Assembly: GCA_044869805.1 (NCBI GenBank)
Contig: JBIOXV010000149.1
Coordinates: forward strand, 124,001-188,000
DNA: 64,000 nucleotides
DNA from: CAWDVR01 sp044869805
GTDB taxonomy: Bacteria > Acidobacteriota > Thermoanaerobaculia > Multivoradales > SZUA-115
Direction: 5' to 3'
In this document: one piece after another, positions 15,964 to 23,970 of the stretch
How the letters are laid out: each line of letters begins with the position of its first letter
How positions within the stretch are numbered: position 1 is the first letter of the stretch
Notes under the pieces: generated by a model
What the model was told of the DNA's origin: nothing
Seen by the model: the letters and a program-made list of their open reading frames with translations, nothing else
Database searches by the model: none
Position numbers and translations under genes: made by a program

Positions 15964-18057
15964 GTGGGAGAAAGCCGCATCCACGCGCTGCTGATCGGCA
16001 TCGACGGCTACCTCGAGAGCCGGCGCCCCGGCTTCGTAGCCCCGCCGCCGCTCGGAGGCTCGGTGCGCGATGCGCTGGCGGCGGAGGCCTTCCTCTGCCG
16101 CCGACTCGAGGTGGCGGCCACCGATATCGAGCTGCTCCTGGCTCCGGCCGGAAGCGGCGAACCGCTCGACCCCGTGCGAGCTCCCAGCTACGAAAACATG
16201 GTCGCAGCCTGGCTGCGGCTGATCGACCGGACGCGGCCTGGCGACCAGGCCTTCATCCTCTACTCGGGCCACGGCTGCCGTGTGCCGACCCTCAGCCGCG
16301 ACCTCAAGGGCCGGGAGGGCCTCGACGAGTGCCTGGTGCCCTACGACGTCGCCTCGCCCAAGGCCCGCTACCTTCGCGACATCGAGGTTTGCGCCCTGCT
16401 GCGGAAGCTCGCGGACAAGCAGGTATTCAGCACCGTGGTCCTCGACTGCTGCCACGCCGGCGGGGCCAGCCGCAGCGGCGTCGCCGTCCGTGGCGTCGAG
16501 CACGTCGACCGCACGCCGCGGCCCGAGCAGAGCCTGGTGGGAAGCGCTGCCGAGCTGGAGCGCGCATGGCAGCTCGCGCGCCCGCAGAGCCGGGCCGTCC
16601 GGGCCGACCGCTCCTGGGAGGACGAGCCCTCCGGTTACGTCCTCTTCGCCGCGTGCCGGCTGCACGAGCAGGCCTTCGAAGCCCGGTTCGACGACCAGCC
16701 GCTGCGCGGTGCACTGTCGCACTGGTTCTTCCGACTGTTGGAGTCGGCGGACCCCGGCTGGAGCTGGCGTCGCCTGCACGAGAGACTGTTGGCACGGGTC
16801 CAGGCCAGGTTCACGGCACAGACGCCAGTCCTCGAAGGCGAAGCGGAGCGTGCGATCTTCGGTGGCGACCGCCTGACGCCGCCGGCCGGGATCGCTGTGG
16901 TGGAGATCGCCGGCGAGGCGGGTGTCCGGCTGCGGCTCGCGGCGGGCAAGGCGCACGGCCTGCGCGAGGGTGCAAGCTTCGCGATCGTCGCGGGAGGCGG
17001 CCCCGCGGCGGGTACGCGGCTGGGTGTCGCCGAGGCGCGGGAGGTGAGCGCCACCTGCTCGTGGGCGGAGCTTCTGGAGCCGCCCGCGACGCAGCGCGTG
17101 CCGGCGGAGGGAGACAGGGCGGTGCTGCTCGATCCCGGCTCGCTTTGCCTCCGGCGGCCCGTCAGGGTGATTGATCCCGAGCCTGGGGACCGAGGCTCGG
17201 CGCGGGCAAAGCAGCGCGGGATGCCCGAGCTCCTGGCCGGCTTGCGGGAATGCGCCGGACCCTTTCTCGAAGTGGAGGGCGAAGAAGAGCTCGAGGGCTT
17301 CTTTGTCTGGGCCGATCCCCGGGGCGTGCTCCAGATCGGCGACGCCGCCGGCCGACCCTGGCCCGGGCTCGAGCCGCCGATCCGGCTCGGCGATCCCCGT
17401 GCGCTCGTCCGGCTGGCCGAGCGTCTGAACCATCTCGCGAAGTGGCGCAACGTGCGCGAGATCGAGAACCAGGCCGCGGCCTCGCCCCTCCGCGGGAAGC
17501 TGCGGGTCGGCCTCGGCCGCCTGCCGCAAGGCTACCGCCGCGGCGAGCCGCTGCGCCCGAAATCCTTCCGCGCTTGCGAGGCACCTCCCACGGTGACGGC
17601 AGGCGAGTGGATCTGCGTGGTGATCGAGAACGCCTGGCGCGAGGCGCTGAACGTCACCCTGCTCGACTTGGCGCCCGACGGGTCCGTCTCGCAGGTGCAT
17701 CCGGCCAAGGCACTGGCCGACTTCTCGACTCTCGAGCCGGGCAGGAGCTTCAAGCTTCCGCTCCGCGCCGACCTGCCGCCGGGGCTCGAGAGAGGCGAGG
17801 ATGTGATCAAGGTCTTCGCCGCCCGCCACCCGCTGCGCCTGGACTGGCTCGAGCTCCCTCCTCTGGATCACCAGCACGCGGCGGCGGACGCATTGCGGGG
17901 CACCGCGACGGGCCCCCTCGATCGCCTGCTGGCCTCGCTCGCCGTCGACGAGCCGGCCCATCGCAGCGCGCGGCCGCCGGTGGAGGTGAGCGACGACTGG
18001 TGGGTGGAGGAGGCGGTGGTCAGGGTAAAGGCCGTCGCCGTAGGCGGGAGCCGGTAG
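15964..18057 (+). CDS. C14-family caspase/metacaspase with DUF4384-like C-terminus
   Basis: The start is GTG at 15964, ten bases after the previous stop; another in-frame GTG at 15925 would overlap it. The p20-like domain begins at once (HALLIGIDGYLE), with the catalytic His103 in ILYSGHGC and Cys163 in VVLDCCHAGG; both are intact. The middle (residues 300-500) contains a beta-rich region. The C-terminal 150 residues (ALNVTLLDLAPDGSVSQVHP, then PGRSFKLPL) resemble DUF4384, a domain often joined to bacterial caspases. There is no signal peptide. The protein has 697 residues and lies in the run of caspase-fold genes. Confidence 0.9.
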   Translation: MGESRIHALLIGIDGYLESRRPGFVAPPPLGGSVRDALAAEAFLCRRLEVAATDIELLLAPAGSGEPLDPVRAPSYENMVAAWLRLIDRTRPGDQAFILYSGHGCRVPTLSRDLKGREGLDECLVPYDVASPKARYLRDIEVCALLRKLADKQVFSTVVLDCCHAGGASRSGVAVRGVEHVDRTPRPEQSLVGSAAELERAWQLARPQSRAVRADRSWEDEPSGYVLFAACRLHEQAFEARFDDQPLRGALSHWFFRLLESADPGWSWRRLHERLLARVQARFTAQTPVLEGEAERAIFGGDRLTPPAGIAVVEIAGEAGVRLRLAAGKAHGLREGASFAIVAGGGPAAGTRLGVAEAREVSATCSWAELLEPPATQRVPAEGDRAVLLDPGSLCLRRPVRVIDPEPGDRGSARAKQRGMPELLAGLRECAGPFLEVEGEEELEGFFVWADPRGVLQIGDAAGRPWPGLEPPIRLGDPRALVRLAERLNHLAKWRNVREIENQAAASPLRGKLRVGLGRLPQGYRRGEPLRPKSFRACEAPPTVTAGEWICVVIENAWREALNVTLLDLAPDGSVSQVHPAKALADFSTLEPGRSFKLPLRADLPPGLERGEDVIKVFAARHPLRLDWLELPPLDHQHAAADALRGTATGPLDRLLASLAVDEPAHRSARPPVEVSDDWWVEEAVVRVKAVAVGGSR

Positions 18058-18109
18058 ACATGGCCATGACCCGGCGGCGGGGCCGAAGCCGCGTTTGATG
18101 GACGGAACC

Positions 18110-18493
18110 ATGTCCGACGAGCCGCCGGGACGGCCGCCATCCTCCGCGCGCAGCTCGCAGTCGATCGAGTCCTGGAAACCGGAGAGGCGCGATCGCGACG
18201 CGAGCCTGCTCCTCCTGCTGCTGGCTGCCGCGTTCGTCCTGGGCTTTCTGATGGCGTCCCTGCTGCTCGACAGCCGGCGGCCGGCCGGTCCCGACCCGCA
18301 TGCGCAGGGGCGTCCTGGCCCTTCGCGCAGCGAAGCGCCTAAGCCGCCGCCGACCGAGAGCTGCGTGCCGCGGGAGGACTGCTGCCAGGTCTGTAGGGCC
18401 GGCAAGGCCTGCGGCCACTCGTGCATCAGCCGCGCGAAGCTTTGCCACCAACCCGACGGCTGCGCCTGCGACGCGGCCGAGGTCTGCTCCTGA
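18110..18493 (+). CDS. small single-pass membrane protein with cysteine-rich outer domain
   Basis: The protein has 127 residues from the ATG at 18110; an ATG at 18098 and a TTG at 18095 are alternatives. A basic segment precedes one transmembrane helix (ASLLLLLLAAAFVLGFLMAS, about residues 35-55). A Pro-rich linker follows and then a domain of about 45 residues with ten cysteines (CCQVCRAGKACGHSCIS, then CHQPDGCACDAAEVC). The GKACG.SCI....C.....GCAC pattern is known from small exported proteins of Gram-negative bacteria and suggests a disulfide or zinc knot. Its place between the caspase and the CHAT-FGE genes suggests a role in the same system; what that role is cannot be told. Confidence 0.75.
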   Translation: MSDEPPGRPPSSARSSQSIESWKPERRDRDASLLLLLLAAAFVLGFLMASLLLDSRRPAGPDPHAQGRPGPSRSEAPKPPPTESCVPREDCCQVCRAGKACGHSCISRAKLCHQPDGCACDAAEVCS

Positions 18494-18530
18494 GGATCGC
18501 TGCAGAGTGGTCGCTCCAACGCGAGGCCCC

Positions 18531-20585
18531 ATGGGTTCCCGACAGATGACCTCGCCCAAGGCCACTGCATCGCCCGTCGAACTGGGTGAGGCCGCCGTAG
18601 ACCTCAACTTCGACCTCAGCATCGTTCGTTCGGGCAAGCGATACCGGATCACGGTCGAGCACGCGCCGGTCTGGCTGCCACCGCCTCGGCTCGAGCGCCT
18701 GCATCTCGACTGGGTTGAGCTCGGGGCTTTAGGCGGCCGGAACCTCAGGCCGCCGCTGGAGCTCGTGGCCGCTGGGCCGGCCGTGGTGGCGAGGACGGTA
18801 GGAGAGAGGGTCTTCCGGCAGGTGTTCGCAGGCTCGATCGGCGATGCCTACGAGGCGAGCCTCGCCGAAGCGGCGCGCAGCGGCCAGCCACTCGTGCTCC
18901 GCATGCGTCTCGGAGACGCCCCGGAGCTACGCTCCTTTCCCTGGGAGAGCCTCTGGGACCCACAGCGCCGGGAGCCGGTGGGGATCTCGACCTCCACGAA
19001 TGTGGTGCGCTATCTCGACACCGGGCCGCGACTGCGATCTCCCGCGAGGCCAGGGCCGTTGCGCATCCTGTTCGTAGCCAGCCAGCCGTGCGGCAAAGAC
19101 CGCCTGGCGGTCGAGCGCGAGTGGCGGGTAGTCGAGGCAGCGTTGGCACCTGCCTGTGGAGTCGGCCAAGTGGAGCTGCTCCGCGCGTCCGCCGCCACCG
19201 TTGAGGAGGTCGGCCGCTCGTTCGTGGCGCAGGACTGTCAGGTGCTCCACTTCGCAGGCCACGGAGAGGGTGCCTCATCCTCGGCTGGAGGCGTTCTCGC
19301 CTTCGAGAGGGAAGGGGGAGGCGAAGAGCTGGTGACGGGCGAGCGGCTGGCCGCGGCGCTCTACCGTGATCCGCAGGCCCGAGGCCTGCGACTGGCCGTC
19401 CTCAACGCCTGCCATACGGCCGACAGCGGCTCCGACTCATGGGCCGGAGCGGCGCAGAGCCTGGTTTCGGCAGGGTTCCCCGCGGCTGTGGCGATGCGCG
19501 GACCCATTCCCGATCAGGCCGCCATCCGGTTCGCGCGCGCCTTCTACGAGGCGCTCGCCGCCGGCAGCACGCTACCGCGGGCGATCAGCCTCGCCCGGCG
19601 TGCCATCTTTGCGGAGGTTTCCGACCTCTCCTGGCTGTGGCCGGTGCTCTTCATTCGCACCGAGGGAGGCAGGCTGGTCGATCCCTCGATCGGTGCGCCG
19701 CCCGCCAGAAAGCGGAGGCGGTGGTGGGCTCTCGGTCTGGCGGCCCTGGCGGCGAGCCTGGTCGTGCTCACGCTGCTGCCTCTGAGCCCGACCTCTCAGG
19801 ACCCGCCCTACCGGCCGAGCACCGTGGACTTCACCGACCACCCCGACTGCCCCTCGGCCGCCGGACTCGAGCTCGGCTTGGTGCGAATCGAGCCGGGAGA
19901 GTTCGTCATGGGTTCGGACGAGGCACCCGAGGAGGAGCCGCAGCATCCCGTGACCATCACCGACCCCTTCTGCCTGGCCAAGACCGAGGTCACGGAGGCG
20001 CTGTGGACTGTAGTGATGAGTGACCGCAGCCGCAGCCTGGAGGAGCTGCGGCAGCGCCCGGGCGGCGACCTGCCTCAGGGAAAGCTGAGTTGGAACGACG
20101 CCCAGCGGTTCCTCATCCGGCTGAACAAGCTGATGGGCGCGGACCTCTGCTCCTTGCCCACGGAGGCGCAGTGGGAGTACGCGGCGCGGGCCGGCAGCGC
20201 CGTCCCATATGGCTTCGGTGGCGATTCGATGGCTCTGGACCTCTACGGCAACTGCGGAGGGGAGGACGATCGTGACCCCTACACCGGCCCGGCCCCGGTC
20301 GGCTCGTTGCGGCCGAACGCCCTCGGCCTCTTCGACTTGCACGGCAACCAGTCTGAGTGGGTTAATGACTGGTATCAGGTTTACGGCGAGGTACCTCTGA
20401 AGGACCCGTCTGGACCCTCGTCAGGGCAAGAGCGCGTGCGCCGCGGCGGCAGCTACATCACCAACGCGAGTAACTGCCGCTCTGCATCGCGGGAGAAGTC
20501 AACCCCGGAAGCCAGCCATCAGACCTTCGGCTTCCGGGTGGCATGCCGTTTGGCCTCCGGTCCCCCGGCCTCGTCACCGCGCTGA
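18531..20585 (+). CDS. CHAT protease domain - membrane helix - FGE/SUMF1-like domain fusion
   Basis: The protein has 684 residues. The N-terminal half is a CHAT domain with His244 (LHFAGHGEG) and Cys294 (VLNACHTAD), preceded by the usual SFPWESLWDP and followed by MRGPIPDQAAIRFARAFYEAL. One transmembrane helix lies at about residues 397-418. The rest (435-680) is an FGE-sulfatase/SUMF1 fold (GEFVMGSDEA, LPTEAQWEYAARAGS, LHGNQSEWVNDWY, GGSYITNASNCRSASR, FGFRVACR). Of the two copper-binding cysteines that aerobic FGE needs, only the second is present, so sulfatase maturation is unlikely. The FGE fold is also a C-type-lectin-like ligand binder, so this may be an outside sensor for an inside protease. 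Confidence 0.9.
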   Translation: MGSRQMTSPKATASPVELGEAAVDLNFDLSIVRSGKRYRITVEHAPVWLPPPRLERLHLDWVELGALGGRNLRPPLELVAAGPAVVARTVGERVFRQVFAGSIGDAYEASLAEAARSGQPLVLRMRLGDAPELRSFPWESLWDPQRREPVGISTSTNVVRYLDTGPRLRSPARPGPLRILFVASQPCGKDRLAVEREWRVVEAALAPACGVGQVELLRASAATVEEVGRSFVAQDCQVLHFAGHGEGASSSAGGVLAFEREGGGEELVTGERLAAALYRDPQARGLRLAVLNACHTADSGSDSWAGAAQSLVSAGFPAAVAMRGPIPDQAAIRFARAFYEALAAGSTLPRAISLARRAIFAEVSDLSWLWPVLFIRTEGGRLVDPSIGAPPARKRRRWWALGLAALAASLVVLTLLPLSPTSQDPPYRPSTVDFTDHPDCPSAAGLELGLVRIEPGEFVMGSDEAPEEEPQHPVTITDPFCLAKTEVTEALWTVVMSDRSRSLEELRQRPGGDLPQGKLSWNDAQRFLIRLNKLMGADLCSLPTEAQWEYAARAGSAVPYGFGGDSMALDLYGNCGGEDDRDPYTGPAPVGSLRPNALGLFDLHGNQSEWVNDWYQVYGEVPLKDPSGPSSGQERVRRGGSYITNASNCRSASREKSTPEASHQTFGFRVACRLASGPPASSPR

Positions 20586-20661
20586 CGGCTTCAGCATTCC
20601 ACGCGATCGAGTTTCGGAGCGGGCAGGCTCACGCGCTTGCCGAACCCTGACCCACTCAACA

Positions 20662-20677
20662 ACCGCCGCGCGGCGGT
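20662..20677. promoter_or_regulatory. 16-base perfect palindrome between CHAT-FGE and CsgG genes
   Basis: ACCGCCGCGCGGCGGT reads the same on both strands. It lies 77 bases after the CHAT-FGE stop and 97 bases before the CsgG-like start. It could be an operator or, as RNA, a hairpin ending the upstream transcript; TGTCTT follows, which is a poor U-tract. High GC makes such palindromes more likely by chance. Confidence 0.3.
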
Positions 20678-20773
20678 GTCTTGAAAGATGAGCTTCCGCG
20701 AAGCCTTGGCCTTGCCCTGGTCGCAGGCCCGATGGCATGGACCGCGGAACCGAACCCAAGAGGAGGAGACTCG

Positions 20774-21919
20774 ATGCGAATCGTGCACCGGCAGCGGTGG
20801 ATGGTAGCGCTCCTGGCGGCGACACTCGTGCTCGCCGCCGCGGCGAAGGCTGGTCCGCTCAAGCGATTCAGGGAGAAGCGGGAGGAAGACAAGGAGAAGA
20901 TCCTCTCTTGCATCCGGACGAGCGCCTGGACCGCCTATCTCGCGGACACGGACGGCGGCTACAGCCCGATCCGCGACACGCAGAACACGGACGACGACAT
21001 CGACTGGCTGGGTCTACGGTTTTCGACCTTCGAAGGGCCGCGCATCCGCCTGGGCGTGTTCAAGGTGGAGAACAAGTCTCGGGAGGCGGCCGACGAACGG
21101 GCGTCCAAGGTGGAGGTGCCGGTCGCCGGCATCGAGGAGCTGCTGACAGCCGCGCTCTACAACACCCAACGCTTCGACATCATCGAGCGCAAGCGGCTCG
21201 ACCTCGTGCTCGGCGAACAAAATCGCAAAGGGACGTTCGAGCCGTCGCCCAAGGCGCTCTACGAGGCCGGGCAGGTGATGGGGATCCAGTACCTCATCTA
21301 CGGAACGGTCAACGAGTGGGTGCCCGAGCGCGCTGCCAGGAAGGGCGGGATCAAGGGCTTCATCGGCGGCAAGGAGGAGGCGGAGGTGGCGATCAGCTTC
21401 AGCCTGACGGACATCACCAACGCACAGGTGCTGGTTACCACCGTCGAGCGGGCGAAGATCGGCGAGTGGAGCTTTGACATCGCCAGTCCCAAAGGCGCCA
21501 CCGGCGAGACGGTGAACATGACGCCTATCAACTACGCTGTGCAAGCCTGCGTGAACAAGGCGGTGTACAAGATCGCCGTCTACCTTCGCGACCAGAGGTG
21601 GAAGGGTGCCGTGGTCGAGATCAAGGGACCGGACATCTTTATCAACGCCGGCAGCAACCACGGGATGAAGCCAGGGATGCTGCTCACGCTCTTCGCCCGC
21701 AAAGGGGTCATCTACGACAAAGGCAAGCTCCTTGGCGAGGACCTGCGGGCCATCGGTTCCCTGAAGGTCGTCTCGGTGCAGCCGGGCTTCTCGATCGCCC
21801 GCGTCGAGGAAGGGGCAAAGGGCATCAAGGTCCGCGATCGCGTGGAGCTCGCGACCGTCCCACCGCTGCCGCCCGTACCGGCCCACTGTGCGGGGATGCT
21901 GCCTCTGGCGAGCTTTTGA
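20774..21919 (+). CDS. CsgG/HfaB-family secreted protein
   Basis: The ATG is preceded by AGGAGGAGACTCG and begins a signal peptide of about 26 residues without a lipobox cysteine. The protein has 381 residues. The part at about 80-280 matches the CsgG fold (LGVFKVENKS, GIEELLTAALYNTQRFDIIERK, GQVMGIQYLIYGTVNEW). The C-terminal part (290-370) resembles the FlgT C-terminal domain (NHGMKPGMLLTLF, IARVEEG). CsgG forms an outer-membrane secretion pore as a lipoprotein; here the lipid anchor is missing, so the protein may be periplasmic or need a partner. It follows the caspase-fold genes in the same direction after a 188-base space. Confidence 0.85.
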   Translation: MRIVHRQRWMVALLAATLVLAAAAKAGPLKRFREKREEDKEKILSCIRTSAWTAYLADTDGGYSPIRDTQNTDDDIDWLGLRFSTFEGPRIRLGVFKVENKSREAADERASKVEVPVAGIEELLTAALYNTQRFDIIERKRLDLVLGEQNRKGTFEPSPKALYEAGQVMGIQYLIYGTVNEWVPERAARKGGIKGFIGGKEEAEVAISFSLTDITNAQVLVTTVERAKIGEWSFDIASPKGATGETVNMTPINYAVQACVNKAVYKIAVYLRDQRWKGAVVEIKGPDIFINAGSNHGMKPGMLLTLFARKGVIYDKGKLLGEDLRAIGSLKVVSVQPGFSIARVEEGAKGIKVRDRVELATVPPLPPVPAHCAGMLPLASF

Positions 21920-21940
21920 CCAGGCGAATCGGCGCGCGGC

Positions 21941-23842
21941 TCAAAGGCTCAAGGCCGATCCCTCGAGCGGGATGTTGAAGCCGCCGCCGGCCAGCTCGAG
22001 GTAGAAATCGCTGGCTCCGCCCTTCGGAACGGGGAAGTCGAGCGAGAAGGTGGCGGCGGCGCCTGGATCCACCGCCAGCAGCGGTCCCCTCGTGCCGGCC
22101 GGCAGGCTCGATCCCACCACCGAATAGGCGTTGCTGCCGTCATCGCTGAGGAAGGCCTCGAGGGTGAGCTCTACATGCGTCGGCCCGGCGTTGGTACAGG
22201 TCAAGAGGGCCTGCATGCCCTTGCCTTCGCGGCGCGTGAACGAGGAGCAGCGGCAGCTCAGGTGCTCGCCGCTGGTCGAGACCGGCACCGCCTGCGGAGC
22301 GGCGGCGGTTGCAGGCGGCTCGGGTCGAATCACGGTCGTCTCGCCTGGCTTCGCCTCGGGCTTGGCTTGGCGTGGGGTCTCGGCGACCCGACTCGTCGGC
22401 GGTTGGGTGTCCCGAGCCGCCGAGCCAGCGGAGGTGCCAGCGCTCTGCGGGAGCGAGCTGTTTCCGGTCTTGGTTCCGCTGGGTTTGTCGGGCTCCACCT
22501 TGGTCCACGGTCCGAGCTGAACCGCGACTGCGACTACCACCGCAGCCGTGACTGCGGCAAGTCCAACCACCAGCCGCTTGCGTGCACGGACCCCGCCCTC
22601 GACAGCGGATGAAGGAGGCGCCTGCGGCTTCGCAAACGTCGCCTGCTCCGCTGGCTCCGGGGCGGGCGCCGAACATAGAGGCACAGCCCGCCCGACCGCC
22701 GCCGGGTCGAGCGTGAACACGTTACCGTCCGGCACGCGGGTGAAGAGCACCGGGATGGCCCAGTCGGCCGAGTCCGGGCTCACCGAGTGGATCGCCTGCC
22801 GGGCCTCGGTCACGGCGCCGTCCACCGGGTCGCCGGCAGCGAGCCGGCGGTAGAGCGCCTGGCTGAAGCGAATCGCGGCACGGTCGGGTATCGGCCGCTG
22901 CATGGCCAGCACGGCGGGCACGCCGCCCAGCACCAGCGCGGTCGCCACGCCGCCAAATGGGCTGGCTCCCCGGCGCACCGCGGCCTGCGCGGTGTTGCAT
23001 GCGTTGAGCACCACCAGCCCCAACGCGGTCAGATCTTTGAGCTTGGTGGCGACCGCCCGGCCGCTGACCGGCTCGGCCGCGCCGTCCTCTCCCTCGAAGA
23101 AGAGGAGGCCCTCGCCGGTCGACGGATCGAGGTCGCCATGGCCCATGAAGTGGAAGACGTGGAACCCGCCGTCGATCAGCGTCTCGCGCACCGCAGCGAT
23201 GCTGGCCCGCTCGAGGAAGGTAAGTTGGATGCCCTCCGTTCGCTCCGAGATCCCATCCAGCTTGCGGCGCTCGGCGGCCAGGTCGAGGGGAGGCAGATCG
23301 CGGGGCGTGGCCATGGCGGCCAGCACTCGCAGCGGCCCGCCGACGGCGATCGGTCGGCAGGGTCGCGGCACGTCGAGGTAGCGCACCACGGGGGTCTTGC
23401 GGGAGAGGGCGAGGAAGTCCTCGGTCTCGGAGCGGAAGAGCAGCTCCCAAGGCATCGCCGCGAGCTCCGCCGCCTTGGGATCGCGAGGGTCGAGCTTCAG
23501 CCGCAGGCGCAGGCCCCGGTCGGGGCTGGACTGCAGGCCGCCGAGGCTCTGATCGAAAAGGCGGCGCACGGGTCCGTGCAGGAGGTGATCGCAGAGCAGT
23601 GCGCCGACCTCGCGGATCGCCAGCCGCGGCGTGTCCGGTCGATCGTCAGCGGCAGCGAAGTTGCGGCTGCCGCGGGTGGCTGTGGGGGCCGAGCCCGCGG
23701 CCAGGAGATCTCCCAGCCGCAGGATCTCCTCGTCGAGGGGCAGCTCGGCACTGCCTTGGCCGGCCGGCGAGCCCAGCACGCGGACGCGCAGCTCCCCCTG
23801 CGCGCCAGGATCGAGCTGGATCAGGAAGTCGTCGTAGCGCAT
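21941..23842 (-). CDS. CHAT-domain protein with membrane helix and outer beta domain
   Basis: The protein has 633 residues, starting MRYDDFLIQLD, a typical beginning for this CHAT type; there is no strong SD and the frame stays open upstream. The CHAT core holds His235 (HFMGHGDL) and Cys282 (VLNACNTA), with AMPWELLFRSETE before and MQRPIPDRAAIRFSQALYRRL after. One transmembrane helix follows at about 424-443. Beyond it lie a disordered Pro/Thr/Ser linker and a C-terminal beta domain of about 100 residues (LTCTNAGPTHVELTLEAFLS). The layout parallels the CHAT-TM-FGE protein, with a different outer domain. It ends 21 bases from the CsgG-like gene, convergent to it. Confidence 0.88.
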   Translation of the reverse strand: MRYDDFLIQLDPGAQGELRVRVLGSPAGQGSAELPLDEEILRLGDLLAAGSAPTATRGSRNFAAADDRPDTPRLAIREVGALLCDHLLHGPVRRLFDQSLGGLQSSPDRGLRLRLKLDPRDPKAAELAAMPWELLFRSETEDFLALSRKTPVVRYLDVPRPCRPIAVGGPLRVLAAMATPRDLPPLDLAAERRKLDGISERTEGIQLTFLERASIAAVRETLIDGGFHVFHFMGHGDLDPSTGEGLLFFEGEDGAAEPVSGRAVATKLKDLTALGLVVLNACNTAQAAVRRGASPFGGVATALVLGGVPAVLAMQRPIPDRAAIRFSQALYRRLAAGDPVDGAVTEARQAIHSVSPDSADWAIPVLFTRVPDGNVFTLDPAAVGRAVPLCSAPAPEPAEQATFAKPQAPPSSAVEGGVRARKRLVVGLAAVTAAVVVAVAVQLGPWTKVEPDKPSGTKTGNSSLPQSAGTSAGSAARDTQPPTSRVAETPRQAKPEAKPGETTVIRPEPPATAAAPQAVPVSTSGEHLSCRCSSFTRREGKGMQALLTCTNAGPTHVELTLEAFLSDDGSNAYSVVGSSLPAGTRGPLLAVDPGAAATFSLDFPVPKGGASDFYLELAGGGFNIPLEGSALSL

Positions 23843-23970
23843 GGCGACGAGAGGGGACGGCGCAGCCTGGCCTTCTCGACGGCAGGCGACTGCGATCCCG
23901 GGCTCTGCCTGGCCTCTGACCCCGCCCTGCGGGTTTTTGTTGAGCCGCGATGCGAAGCCGTCCGCCGCTT

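Noticed and set aside
18531..20585. The CHAT-FGE protein as the maturation enzyme for the sulfatase at 52225-54225
   Set aside because: The FGE part has only one of the two cysteines needed for copper-dependent formylglycine formation and is fused to a protease and a membrane helix.
9333..23842. Gasdermin-type pore protein as target of the caspase-fold proteases
   Set aside because: None of the small or unknown proteins in the island shows a gasdermin-like sequence that I can recognise; only the CsgG-like protein has a possible pore link.
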